35,516 bases of DNA, taken from the IMG/VR virus record IMGVR_UViG_3300031772_000140, positions 1-35,516 of that record; one strand, written 5' to 3'. A model generated the notes under the pieces. That model saw only the letters and a program-made list of their open reading frames with translations, was not told the DNA's origin and made no database searches. The stretch's first letter is position 1; every line of letters starts with the position of its first letter. A program made the translations under genes and the position numbers. Below, piece by piece: positions 1 to 7,597 of the stretch. The DNA is from a virus.

Positions 1-18
1 GCATATCGCGCCAATTTC

Positions 19-73
19 TTAGCTAGAAAACTGACCCTCTTTCGAGGGATAAGGACTATAACCAAGAAAGGAG
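19..73 (+). promoter_or_regulatory. Phage promoter and leader of gene 80-409
   Basis: TTAGCT (19-24) is followed by an A-rich block (AGAAAA, 25-30), 17 bases, GATAAG (48-53), then TAACC and a ribosome binding site AAGAAAGGAG ending at 73, seven bases before the ATG. The same order recurs before genes 778, 24609 and 26542. Parts of it recur before 24145 and before the noncoding RNA at 28736. The hexamer spacing resembles a bacterial promoter, but the upstream block is not a normal -35 box, so a phage-modified or phage-encoded polymerase is possible. Confidence 0.6.
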
Positions 74-79
74 ATCATT

Positions 80-409
80 ATGTCGCGCAAAAAACATCAC
101 AGAGACCCCAAGCGTTGTAAGGACTGCATGACGATTATAAACCATCTCATTTACCAGGCCGGCATGAGATTGTCGGTGTACATCTTGCAGAAAAAGGACC
201 CACCACTGGCTGACCTGGCGGCCGCGTGCAAGGTATCGAGCGCGACCATGGAACTTCTTCAGGACTGTGACGGTCCCCCCGACGGTATCACCTTCATCAG
301 AGAGGGTCTCAATCTTTTGAATGGAATGATCTCCACCCACCCCCACATCCAAAAGATTTGGGAGGAAGAGGAAACGGGGAGTCAACAAAAAACCTCCCCC
401 CTCAATTGA
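80..409 (+). CDS. Small hypothetical protein, 109 aa
   Basis: I do not recognise this protein. It is 109 residues long. The start is basic (SRKKHHRDPKRCKDC), the middle is predicted mostly helical, and the end is polar (EEEETGSQQKTS). Two cysteines near residues 13 and 16 have no visible partner pair, so a zinc site is not supported. The start is fixed by a strong ribosome site (AAGAAAGGAG) seven bases before the ATG and by the shared promoter module directly upstream. The next gene follows after 8 bases on the same strand, so the two are probably cotranscribed. Its place outside the virion block, among short plus-strand genes, suggests an early or accessory role, but this is inference. Confidence 0.75.
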   Translation: MSRKKHHRDPKRCKDCMTIINHLIYQAGMRLSVYILQKKDPPLADLAAACKVSSATMELLQDCDGPPDGITFIREGLNLLNGMISTHPHIQKIWEEEETGSQQKTSPLN

Positions 410-417
410 GGTGCCCA

Positions 418-684
418 ATGACTTATATTATGATCTATTCGATCTTCTGGTTGTGGGCGATAGGTGCTTTGCTCTCGGTCCGACGCTGCGCCAAACAAGT
501 CCTTGCTGGTGTGCTGATCACCTTGCGAAAGATAGAGAAGGCCCGAGGTAAGGAGCTTACAGACGCACAAATCAATGCCCATTTCAATCGCGCACGCCCC
601 TTCGTGTTCTTCATGACGATCGTAACCGTCATGCTTTGGCCCCTCAGCTTGCCTGCCCACACGATTGCTGCCCTCCGGCGGTGA
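418..684 (+). CDS. Small membrane protein, 88 aa, two predicted TM segments
   Basis: The 88-residue product has two hydrophobic stretches long enough to cross a membrane. One is at about residues 4-21 (MIYSIFWLWAIGALLSV) and the other at about residues 60-80 (FVFFMTIVTVMLWPLSL). A basic, helical linker of about 35 residues (RRCAKQ...KIEKARGKELTD) lies between them. No family is recognised. The two-helix hairpin layout would suit a small inner-membrane protein such as a superinfection-exclusion factor or a lysis accessory, but no motif confirms either. I chose the ATG at 418 because GAGG lies just upstream. That site sits inside the palindrome CCTCAATTGAGG (400-411), which also spans the stop codon of the preceding gene, so translation may depend on ribosomes leaving that gene. 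Confidence 0.65.
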   Translation: MTYIMIYSIFWLWAIGALLSVRRCAKQVLAGVLITLRKIEKARGKELTDAQINAHFNRARPFVFFMTIVTVMLWPLSLPAHTIAALRR

Positions 685-692
685 TAGTTCTA

Positions 693-722
693 CGGGGTGA
701 AGGTCTGCCCCTCTTCTTAGCT
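693..722 (+). terminator. Hairpin followed by TTAGCT
   Basis: GGGGT (694-698) pairs with GCCCC (707-711) eight bases after the stop codon at 684. A pyrimidine run and TTAGCT (717-722) follow. This is one copy of a hairpin-TTAGCT unit found after several genes in the window. The stem is short, so termination may be partial. Confidence 0.45.
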
Positions 723-772
723 GCAAAATTGATCTCCTCCTTGGGTATAAGAATTGTAACCAAGAAAGGAGT
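717..772 (+). promoter_or_regulatory. Phage promoter and leader of gene 778-1239
   Basis: TTAGCT (717-722) runs straight into GCAAAA (723-728). After 17 bases comes TATAAG (746-751), then TAACC and AAGAAAGGAG before the ATG at 778. With TATAAG as the -10 box, transcription would begin near 758 and leave a leader of about 20 bases. It aligns closely with the modules at 26481 and 28701. Confidence 0.65.
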
Positions 773-777
773 TTTCT

Positions 778-1239
778 ATGCTTCGCAGGTTATGGAACAC
801 CCTCAATGCTGCTGTATCCCTGTTCATGGACCGTGAATTCCGTATCCAGTTCTCCGAGTTGCTCCATGCGGCGGAAGTACTCAGGCAGTATGGCGGGCTG
901 CGGAAGGCGGCTGACTTCATCATGAAGCGCGGCCAGGAGATCAGCCAGAAGGCTATGGAGAAGAAGGACGTCGAGCGGGGTGTTGCCCTTCACCAGGACA
1001 CCATCCGCACCGAGCAGAGACGGCGCAAGCTACTGAAGGACATGGAGGCCCTACTCACCACTGCCCGCCAGATGCTCAACAAGCTTGCTGGCCTCCGCTA
1101 TTGGGATGATGACGCCTCCCGGCTCTACGATGAGACCGAGAAGGAGTGCAAAGAGATCGAGCAGCACATCAACGATCTCAAGAACGCCGCGATCAACCTC
1201 GACGATCCCCGCCTCGCGAAGCTGTCCAGCCGGTGGTAG
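778..1239 (+). CDS. Helical, coiled-coil-like hypothetical protein, 153 aa
   Basis: The product has 153 residues and no recognised family. After a hydrophobic-basic start (MLRRLWNTLNAAVSLF), almost the whole chain is rich in E, K, R, L and A with heptad-like spacing. This is clearest at about residues 55-140 (KAMEKKDVERG, RRRKLLKDMEALLTTARQMLNKLAG, ETEKECKEIEQHINDLKNA), which predicts long helices and probably a coiled coil. It lacks the K-[TIV]-A motifs that crowd the virion proteins of this window, so a structural role is not favoured. The start is set by AAGAAAGGAG and the shared leader. The gene appears to be its own transcription unit, bounded by promoter 717-772 and hairpin 1245-1262. 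Confidence 0.75.
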   Translation: MLRRLWNTLNAAVSLFMDREFRIQFSELLHAAEVLRQYGGLRKAADFIMKRGQEISQKAMEKKDVERGVALHQDTIRTEQRRRKLLKDMEALLTTARQMLNKLAGLRYWDDDASRLYDETEKECKEIEQHINDLKNAAINLDDPRLAKLSSRW

Positions 1240-1244
1240 TTCTC

Positions 1245-1274
1245 GGGGCGAAGTTCTGCCCCAAATTCTTAGCT
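1245..1274 (+). terminator. Hairpin followed by TTAGCT
   Basis: GGGGC (1245-1249) pairs with GCCCC (1258-1262), six bases after the stop of gene 778-1239. TTCTTAGCT follows, with TTAGCT at 1269-1274. It matches the unit after 684 in position and form. Confidence 0.5.
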
Positions 1275-1462
1275 TGGAAGTCAAGTATGAATGAACGTGG
1301 TTTCCCAAATTTCTTGGGACGCTCGAGTTGGGACCCCTTCCCAACAGGAACGGCCCGTGCCACCCCTTGATCTCCATGGGCTGACCGTCGTTCGTGCAAC
1401 TGGCGAATTATTTAATAATTACACGCACAAAGGCAAGCATGGAGGAGATCTGTGCACAAACA
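1275..1462. other. Intergenic stretch with hairpins and an AT-rich palindrome
   Basis: I find no convincing gene here. TCCCAA/TTGGGA and GTTGGGA/TTCCCAAC form adjacent hairpins at about 1309-1351. A perfect 7+1+7 palindrome, AATTATTTAATAATT, lies at 1406-1420 as an AT island in GC-rich DNA. It could be a protein-binding site, or the -10 region of a short transcript ending at 1499. Neither is shown. Confidence 0.4.
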
Positions 1463-1499
1463 AAACCCACCTGCGGGGGGCCGGTCCCGCGGTGGGTTT
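1463..1499. terminator. Strong bidirectional terminator between convergent units
   Basis: AAACCCACC (1463-1471) pairs perfectly with GGTGGGTTT (1491-1499), and GCGGG/CCCGC extends the stem inward. Read on the minus strand it is followed by TTTTGTTTG, a good uridine tract, so it should end the long minus-strand virion transcript whose last gene stops at 1560. It also faces the plus-strand genes on the left. Confidence 0.8.
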
Positions 1500-1559
1500 C
1501 GTGCTCGGGCTCGGAGGTGACCGGCTAGGCCGGTGCGGAGGTAACCAGGCCCCAGCAAA

Positions 1560-2780
1560 TCAGTAGGGAGTAGCCTCCCCATACATCGGCAAGTTACTGT
1601 AACCCATGCCATAAGCCATGGGCTGAGAGGTCGCGGCCCCCAAAGCATTGGCCGCCGCCGGCAGACCCTTGGCCAGGCCGTAGGCTGAGCCTGCAAGGAT
1701 GCCACCAGTAGCTAATCCACCCAAAAGACTAGGACCTTTGCGGGGCTTGGCACCCTGCACGTCCTCAATCTCGGTCATCTTCTGCCCCTTCCGGGACAGC
1801 TTCCCGCTTGCTGCTGGAGGCCCTCCCACTGCCCCAGGAGCGGCCGGTGCACCACCAGGGGGTACGACGTGACCCGGAGCTGCTGCAACCCGTCCTGGGG
1901 CAGCCTGGGCTGCGGCCGCTACGGGTGGCAGGGGACGGAAGGTGGCCGCCTGTTCGGCGGTCGCCAGCTGCGGTCCGGGCTTGCCTTTGAAAACCTTCCC
2001 TACGCGCCTGCCGGCGGCCGCCACGTCCCGGGCTATCGGCTGGACAAAGCCGCGGTTGACCACGCCCGCAGCCCTACCAACATCATGAGCGATTGGCCGG
2101 ATGAAGTTGGCCATCGGGTTCCAAGCGTCCTTCTCCATCGCATGCTTGGAGAGCCCATGTTGCCGGCGGGTCTCATCGATCGAGGTGCCAGCTTCTAGCA
2201 GCTGACCCGGCTGCTGGTTGGAGTCGATCCCACGCCCCGCGGGTAGTTGGGGCAAGGACTGCTCTTGTGCGTCTGTGACCGCTGGCTCACGTTGGTTGTT
2301 CTCGGTCTGTGCCAGATCATTCAAGGCCGGACGCGCTCCGAACCGGTTGGCGATCGCCCCGGACAAGATCGCCCCCATGTCACCTTCGGCTGCCTGCTTC
2401 TCGATCGGCCGCACACGAGCATAATCTGGCATAGTACTGGATTTGACCCCCATCCGTTTGAGGCGGGCTCGTGTTTGGAACACCTTTTCTCGCCAGGCGT
2501 TATGACTGGCTTTAGTGCCCAGTCGTCCTACTTCAGCACTCGTTAGCTCCGGGTGCACGATGAGCGACTTAAGTACACGGAGACGTCGGCCCGCTTCTTG
2601 GCTGGCTCGTTCGAGTAGCTCCGGACTGAGCGCGGTCTTCTCCATCACCTGGTGAGCCATCAACTTGCTGGCGGTTTTTAAGAACTGGGTGCTGGCATCA
2701 TGTCGTGCCCGATCTCTACCGGCCCTGATGGCATCTTCCAAACCAACTGGAAGAACGCCACGTAGAGATTGAGAACTCAT
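1560..2780 (-). CDS. Gly/Ala/Pro-rich putative virion protein, 406 aa
   Basis: No family is recognised. The N-terminal 120 residues are helical and basic, with two K-T-A motifs (FLKTASK, MEKTALS) of the kind that recur in the head and tail proteins of this phage. The middle is rich in Q, P and charged residues. Two related phrases, FIRPIAHDVGRAAG and FVQPIARDVAAAG, look like a short internal duplication near residues 220-255. An Ala/Pro/Gly-rich linker follows, then a Gly/Ala-rich hydrophobic segment (SLLGGLATGGILAGSAYGLAKGL). The ATG at 2780 overlaps the stop of the tail tube gene as ATGA, which decides the start and points to coupled translation. It is the last gene of the minus-strand block, ahead of the terminator at 1463-1499. 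A minor structural or ejected protein is likely by context. Confidence 0.7.
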   Translation of the reverse strand: MSSQSLRGVLPVGLEDAIRAGRDRARHDASTQFLKTASKLMAHQVMEKTALSPELLERASQEAGRRLRVLKSLIVHPELTSAEVGRLGTKASHNAWREKVFQTRARLKRMGVKSSTMPDYARVRPIEKQAAEGDMGAILSGAIANRFGARPALNDLAQTENNQREPAVTDAQEQSLPQLPAGRGIDSNQQPGQLLEAGTSIDETRRQHGLSKHAMEKDAWNPMANFIRPIAHDVGRAAGVVNRGFVQPIARDVAAAGRRVGKVFKGKPGPQLATAEQAATFRPLPPVAAAAQAAPGRVAAAPGHVVPPGGAPAAPGAVGGPPAASGKLSRKGQKMTEIEDVQGAKPRKGPSLLGGLATGGILAGSAYGLAKGLPAAANALGAATSQPMAYGMGYSNLPMYGEATPY

Positions 2781-3752
2781 GGCGTGAGCACGCCCGCGGT
2801 CGAGCCCGTGATCAGCGAGAGCGCGGAGACGGCCACCGGCACACAGCGCTCGAACTGGATGGCCGCCGACTCCTGGATGATGACGCCCTGGCTGTCGGTT
2901 GCCCACGTGTGGTTCGGCACGTAGCAGGCCTCGAGGTAGACGGCCCCGACCGTGTCCTCGTTGCTGTCGCGCAGGTACAGCAGCATCCCGACCGGCTGGT
3001 TGAAGAGGTCGCTCGCGAGGTTTAGGAACAGGTTCTCGTACCCCGGTGGGATCTTCACATCGTGGGGGTTAGAGATCGAGCCTGCCCCGGCATTTGGGAA
3101 CACCGAGCTGATGACGGTCGGCGGAATCAGATCTTCGTAATAGGCGTAGAGCATGCGCAGGAGCGAAGGCCCGTGGTACATGATGCGGGCGATCGTCAGC
3201 TGCCCGATGGTGCGGCCGCTGATGAAGTACGACCGTTCGCTCCCGATCTCGAAGATGCGGTTGAACTGTCGGTTGTGGGAGAGGTTCAGGTTCTGAATCA
3301 CGCCTATGGGCATGACGATCTGATCTGCTCCCGCTCCTGCGAGCGCCCCGGCAGTCGCTGTGGCCCCACCGACATTGGCGAGCCGCGGCGGCCCGGCAGC
3401 CACCACTACGAACCCGGCCGAGAGGAACTGCAATCAGTTACGCAGGCTGTTTAGACCTGCTCTCCGAGTTTCCTCGGAGTGTCGGACTATATCTTCACCC
3501 CGTAGGGTGTCGGGCGCTCGTGGGGGCAATTATTGATCGCGCTTCTCATGCCCCTAGTCTCTGAACCTTCCGGGATACTCATTGCGCTTCTCCCGGTTTG
3601 GCTGCTGATTCCCACCGCCATAACGCGCTGAGGGTTCCAGCAATTCACCCGATGCACCTGATCAGTTACCCGATCAGGGGGCCAGTTTGACCATCAACCA
3701 TGCCGGCTTGCACGAACCGGTCATAGGGCGACCACTCAGAAAACTTGGCCAT
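2777..3752 (-). CDS. Tail tube protein, 244 aa, split by a group I intron
   Basis: The gene is in two pieces on the minus strand. Exon 1 spans 3752 to 3672 (27 codons, starting MAKFSEWSPYDRF) and exon 2 runs from 3430 to 2777. Removing 3431-3671 joins ATC to CAG in frame and gives GPLI-QFLSAGF. Without splicing, exon 1 stops two codons later at TAA, and exon 2 has TGA just upstream of its first possible start (TTG at 3433). The phrase IGSERSYFISGRTIGQ...ARIMYHGPSLLRMLYAYY resembles tail tube proteins of large myoviruses, and the gene lies just after the sheath gene, the usual order. Tube subunits stack into the hollow channel that carries DNA. The ATG at 3752 has AGAAGGAG upstream. The tube call rests on context and remembered similarity. 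The split is seen directly. Confidence 0.8.
3431..3671 (-). ncRNA. Self-splicing group I intron, 241 nt, no internal ORF
   Basis: Read on the minus strand, the four conserved group I elements appear in order: P (AATTGCTGGAACC, 3645-3633), Q (AATCAGCAGCC, 3610-3600), R (GGTTCAGAGACTA, 3567-3555) and S (AAGATATAGTCC, 3495-3484). GACTA in R pairs with TAGTC in S to form P7. Near the 5' end the intron carries AACTGATCAGG. GATCAGG can pair with exon end CCTGATC as P1, and AACTG with exon 2 start CAGTT as P10. A P9-type hairpin CTCCGAG-GAAA-CTCGGAG follows S. The last intron base is G, as expected. The 5' junction is less certain, because this choice gives C-G where most introns have U-G at the cut. 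Confidence 0.9.
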
Positions 3753-3773
3753 TGATCGACTCCTTCTAGCTAA

Positions 3774-3799
3774 GAAGAAAGGACTACAGCCCTTTCTTC
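3774..3799 (-). terminator. Hairpin before the tail tube gene, followed by TTAGCT
   Basis: GAAGAAAGG and CCTTTCTTC form a perfect 9-bp stem with an 8-base loop. On the minus strand the stem is followed directly by TTAGCT (3773-3768) and then the tube ribosome site AGAAGGAG. This is the minus-strand version of the hairpin-TTAGCT unit. It may terminate part of the sheath transcript or act as an RNA-processing site that gives the tube its own mRNA level. Confidence 0.5.
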
Positions 3800-3805
3800 G
3801 CCTAC

Positions 3806-3940
3806 TCACTTCTTGATGATCAGTCGGCACCAGCGTTTCAGTTCTGCTAGTGTCATTTCCCGTTTCATTTCATTCACCCGCCGGCAACACAACACTACGT
3901 TGCTCCTGCCTGTTGTTTCGGTCACGTCCCTATTTGACAT
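3806..3940 (-). pseudogene. Likely C-terminal remnant of an HNH-type endonuclease, 44 aa
   Basis: A 44-codon open frame begins six bases after the sheath stop. Its core, SNVVLCCRRVNEMKREMT followed by LAELKRWCRLI, resembles the last part of phage HNH/endonuclease-VII-like proteins, where a phrase like NVVLCC..CN..K..MT..EF..WC closes the fold. The upstream histidines and the usual first cysteine pair are missing, and I see no ribosome site, so it is most likely a decayed remnant. It sits directly upstream of the intron-bearing tube gene, which fits a former freestanding homing endonuclease. The family assignment is from memory of motif shape and is tentative. A tiny functional protein, or chance, remains possible. 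Confidence 0.4.
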
Positions 3941-3946
3941 CACACG

Positions 3947-6900
3947 TCAGATTATCAGTGTAAGGCGAATAAAATTCGCCGGGTAGGGGATGTCGAGCGT
4001 GACGTCGACCAGTACGGTGTCAGGCGCGTCCTTGTCCTGGATGATGTTGTTGAGGTCCCCACCGATCAGAACCCCGGCTTCGGTCAGGAACGTGAGCTGG
4101 CCCTGGATGACGGTACTGAGGGTATCCAGGAACCCCTGGGTGATGTTGAACTTGCCAATGAAGTTTCTCAGACCCGCGCGCATGAATTTCGCGACGAAAT
4201 CTACGATCTTCGTAATGCTCAGCTCGCGCGTCTCGATGCTGGTGAGGTCGGTAGTCAGCTGATGCCTGCTGGTGAGCGGGCCGCCAGCCACCTCCTGAAT
4301 GACCCAGTAGGTACCGCCACCAGCACCAACCGCCATCTGCCGCTCACTGAAGCGGTCGTTACTGCCCACCACCCGCGTGAAGCCGGTCATCGGGAAGTTG
4401 GTGAACCCCTGCTGTGGCGGCTGCTGTCCAATCATGCCGGAGATCGCCGCGCACATGTAGAAACCAGGGATGAGTTGCTCGAGGCCCTGGATGGAAGCCC
4501 CACATTGGTCGGGGGCCACCATCACCAGGCGGCGGTCAAGATAGCTGCGTCCGAGGTCGGCGTAGGTTTCGGCGATCTCCTGCTTGCTGGTGATGACAGC
4601 TCCGCGCACCTTGATGTTGAAAGACTCCGAGATCAAGGTGCTCGGCAGGTTGGTCATGGAGTAGAAGCTGTCGTCATTTTCGCCCGGCGCGAACGTCACA
4701 CGCACGGTGATGTTGGTCCCCACGACCGTGGCCACGCTGTAACGCTTGCTGTCACTCGCGATGTCAAGGAACACGCCGTCCGCCACCGTGATCGTCCCCG
4801 AGGGGTCGACGCCGGCAGCCAGAAGCAGCGCAGCCAGATTCGAGAGCTTGGTGTCGAGCTCGTTGGTGACGCCCGTGCTGTCGGCGTCCGTTCCGCTTGC
4901 CACCAGCGTGTCGACCTTGCGCGCGGGCATCACGGGGTTGATGAGCGCAATACGCTCTCCCCGGCTATCGGGCTCACTCATGAAGTTGACGTGGGTCTGC
5001 CACATCTGGTGGATGACCGCCTCCTGCGTGAGAGGAGCGATGCCGTAGACCTCCTCGCTCTCCAGGAACGCGGCCGCCAGGCTGTAGGCCTCGAGCGTGC
5101 CGTAGGGGCTGTCATCGGTAACGGCGTCCACCCCGAGTCCACTGACCGTTACACCTGGGGAGTTGAGGAGCGCGAAGAACAGTCCCAACCCCAGAGGGTT
5201 GTCACTGGTGATCGGCTCCATCGCAGTAGTCAGTTCGGTCGTGCTCTCGAAAGTCAAGAGCGCGGGGTTGGCGGCTGAGGCCGTCACGTCCAGGCGCAAG
5301 GCCTTGTACGTCAGCATCAGGGGGTTGGCCGCCATCGAAACTGGAAGACCACGAGTGTCGCGCAGGATGTCCTGTTTGATCGTGACGTTGCCCGCGAGGT
5401 CCACTACCATGTCCGGACGCGGCCGGCTGGCTGGCAGGCTGCTGGCAATCTTCTTGGCCTGGATGTAGAAGCTGCGCTTCTTGAACGTCAAGAACGCCTG
5501 CTGAGTGTCCAGTCGCAGGTCAGTCGGCACTCCACCTGGAGAGACCTGCACGATCGTCCCGACGTACTCGCCCTCGGCGTAAAGGGCATCGCCCTCCTTG
5601 GGCTTGAACGCCCGGCCATTGATCGTCTGCAGGGCAACGAAGCCGAAGGTAGTGTTAGCCGTCCCACTACCGACCTCAATCTTGGATTCCTCACCGAGCT
5701 TGGTGGAGGCCAGCACCAGCTTGTTGGCAGCGACCGAAGCGAAACCCGCGCCCATGGTCGTGTTGATGGCGGTCGTCAGCTCCGACTGCGTCATCCACTG
5801 GTAGATGTCCGCGATGCCAGTGAAGCCGATGGCGGCAAACGCCGTGCTGGTGACATCCACCCAGATGATCCCGCCAGCATCAGTCGCCCCACCCACCTGA
5901 AAGCTGATGTACGTGCCGGTCGTCGGCTGGCTGACGCCCAGGTTGTTCGAGCGGTAGCAGACCGGCTGTCCGATGGCGGCGTTGATCGCGTTGATGGCCG
6001 CCACGATGTCGGCGGGCGTAGCGAACGTCACGGTGTAGAGCGTGCCGTTGACGTTGAGCTTCAAGTTGTTCGTGCCCGGAGAGCTGTAGGCATTGGTCGG
6101 AATGATTGGGCCGCCATTGAAAGTCACGGTCTGGGGGTCGAAACCATCCACCTGCACGATGAAGGTTTTGCGATGGACGTAGATAGTGGAGGCCGGGAGC
6201 GTGGTGGTGCCGGTCATGCTGGCAGCCGTCGGGTCCAGCCCAAAATCCTCCGACGGGAAGCGAACGAGCGGGCTGCGGGTGTCACCGTTGCCGTCATCCA
6301 CGCCGTACAGGACGTAGCCTTCGCTGCTGGATGTCAGGCCCAGGATGGTGTTGGCCGTGCCGGTCCCCACCATGATGTAGCCCTTCTGGCTCTGAAGCTT
6401 GAGACGGTTGGAGCCACCATCATAGGCGTAGGTGCCATTGAGCACGCTATTGATCTTGTAGAGCAGGGAGTCGCTCATCCCGCCCTGGCCGGCAGTGAAG
6501 CCGATCGTGGTCCAAGCAGTCGAGCCGGTCTCCACCAGGCGAATGTGGTCGCCGGTAGCGGTTCCACCACCGACCTGGAAGCTGATATAGGTGCCTGCGA
6601 CATCAGCGGTACCGTCAACCAGCGAGCGGTAGGCGATGGTCTCACCAAACTGGGTATTGATGGCGGTGATGGCATCAGCGATCGAAGCCGGGGTCGCAAA
6701 CGTGATGGTGACAGGCGCGAGGTTGTTCTTCTGCGCCACCAGCGCGTTGGTTCCGACTGCGCTGTAGGCATTGCCTGGGGTCACGCGCGTGCCCTCGAGC
6801 GCGAACATCTCGCCCGGGAACAGAATCGTCTGCTCGGCCGCGCCCATCTCGGTCGTGACCTTCAGGGTCGTGTTTTTCAACGTGGTCGTGGGGAACGTGA

Positions 6901-7597
6901 TCGTGGTCCCCAGCAGGAACGACATGATGCCGTTACGAAGGAAGGTCTCGTCGCGCTTGACCTCCTTCAGGACGCTGCCGGTGTTGATGAACGCCCTGAT
7001 GCTGTCTTCCTGGATGTCGATCTCTGCAATGTTCCCGCGCGGATCTGGGAATGACAGCTGGTCAGCATAGACCTTGTCCTGCTTGTAGGTCGACAGCCCG
7101 AAGGCCGTGTACCAGGGGGCGAAGCCGAGAGCGGTGTTGGCCGTGCCGTCCAGAATCTGGAGAGTCTGGCCATCACCCTTGGTCGTGCCCTTGAGCAGGA
7201 GATAGATGCTGGCCCCGATTGTGACGGTGTAGGCCGTCCAACCGGAGGGCAACGAGCTCAGAATCTGAGCCTTCACCTGATCCGCAGTCAGATTCACGGA
7301 CGTTGGGTCCGCGAACGTGACTTCCTGGGCCGTACCGCCATTCAGGCTGACCTTCAGCGTCAGGCCATCGAGCCCGACATATGGCTGGGCAAGGCCAGCC
7401 ATCAGCACCGGCGGCATGCTGACAACGGCGTCGGTGTTGGCGACGTTGTTGCCAGAGGCATCCTGCTTGTAGGCCTCTACCAGCTGGAACGCAGGGCCGA
7501 CAATCGCCGGGACCAGTGTTGGCTGCACGATCGTGGGGCTGACCGTGCGGAACTGCTGGATGATGGAAATGCCTGGACGGGGAAGCTCGTTGGCCAT
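3947..7597 (-). CDS. Tail sheath protein with repeated inserted domains, 1216 aa
   Basis: This is the contractile tail sheath subunit. The C-terminal part (about residues 1000-1216) carries the typical sheath layout: LDRRLVMVAPDQ, a GFYMCAAISGMIG helix, a GGTYWVIQEVAGGPLTSRHQLTTD segment, and a final region with FNITQGFLDTL and a polar C-terminus. The N-terminus (PRPGISIIQQFRTVSPT) also suits sheath proteins. At 1216 residues it is about twice the length of T4 gp18. The excess comes from related segments ending in GTANT at residues 151, 413 and 646. Two of these also share NAYS.xGTN (276, 502) and GTYISFQVGG (335, 561). The insert domains are probably on the sheath surface. AGAGGAG precedes the ATG, which directly follows the stop of the gene before it. 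The tube gene lies downstream. Confidence 0.92.
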   Translation of the reverse strand: MANELPRPGISIIQQFRTVSPTIVQPTLVPAIVGPAFQLVEAYKQDASGNNVANTDAVVSMPPVLMAGLAQPYVGLDGLTLKVSLNGGTAQEVTFADPTSVNLTADQVKAQILSSLPSGWTAYTVTIGASIYLLLKGTTKGDGQTLQILDGTANTALGFAPWYTAFGLSTYKQDKVYADQLSFPDPRGNIAEIDIQEDSIRAFINTGSVLKEVKRDETFLRNGIMSFLLGTTITFPTTTLKNTTLKVTTEMGAAEQTILFPGEMFALEGTRVTPGNAYSAVGTNALVAQKNNLAPVTITFATPASIADAITAINTQFGETIAYRSLVDGTADVAGTYISFQVGGGTATGDHIRLVETGSTAWTTIGFTAGQGGMSDSLLYKINSVLNGTYAYDGGSNRLKLQSQKGYIMVGTGTANTILGLTSSSEGYVLYGVDDGNGDTRSPLVRFPSEDFGLDPTAASMTGTTTLPASTIYVHRKTFIVQVDGFDPQTVTFNGGPIIPTNAYSSPGTNNLKLNVNGTLYTVTFATPADIVAAINAINAAIGQPVCYRSNNLGVSQPTTGTYISFQVGGATDAGGIIWVDVTSTAFAAIGFTGIADIYQWMTQSELTTAINTTMGAGFASVAANKLVLASTKLGEESKIEVGSGTANTTFGFVALQTINGRAFKPKEGDALYAEGEYVGTIVQVSPGGVPTDLRLDTQQAFLTFKKRSFYIQAKKIASSLPASRPRPDMVVDLAGNVTIKQDILRDTRGLPVSMAANPLMLTYKALRLDVTASAANPALLTFESTTELTTAMEPITSDNPLGLGLFFALLNSPGVTVSGLGVDAVTDDSPYGTLEAYSLAAAFLESEEVYGIAPLTQEAVIHQMWQTHVNFMSEPDSRGERIALINPVMPARKVDTLVASGTDADSTGVTNELDTKLSNLAALLLAAGVDPSGTITVADGVFLDIASDSKRYSVATVVGTNITVRVTFAPGENDDSFYSMTNLPSTLISESFNIKVRGAVITSKQEIAETYADLGRSYLDRRLVMVAPDQCGASIQGLEQLIPGFYMCAAISGMIGQQPPQQGFTNFPMTGFTRVVGSNDRFSERQMAVGAGGGTYWVIQEVAGGPLTSRHQLTTDLTSIETRELSITKIVDFVAKFMRAGLRNFIGKFNITQGFLDTLSTVIQGQLTFLTEAGVLIGGDLNNIIQDKDAPDTVLVDVTLDIPYPANFIRLTLII

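Noticed and set aside
1291-1566. Plus-strand open frame of 91 codons across the terminator
   Set aside because: It runs through the strong hairpin at 1463-1499 and into the end of the opposing gene, with no ribosome site.
4262-5278. Long plus-strand open frame (338 codons) opposite the sheath gene
   Set aside because: It is antisense to a confident sheath gene, has no ribosome site, is rich in His, Arg and Glu as expected for a shadow frame, and resembles nothing. The same holds for 6173-7054.
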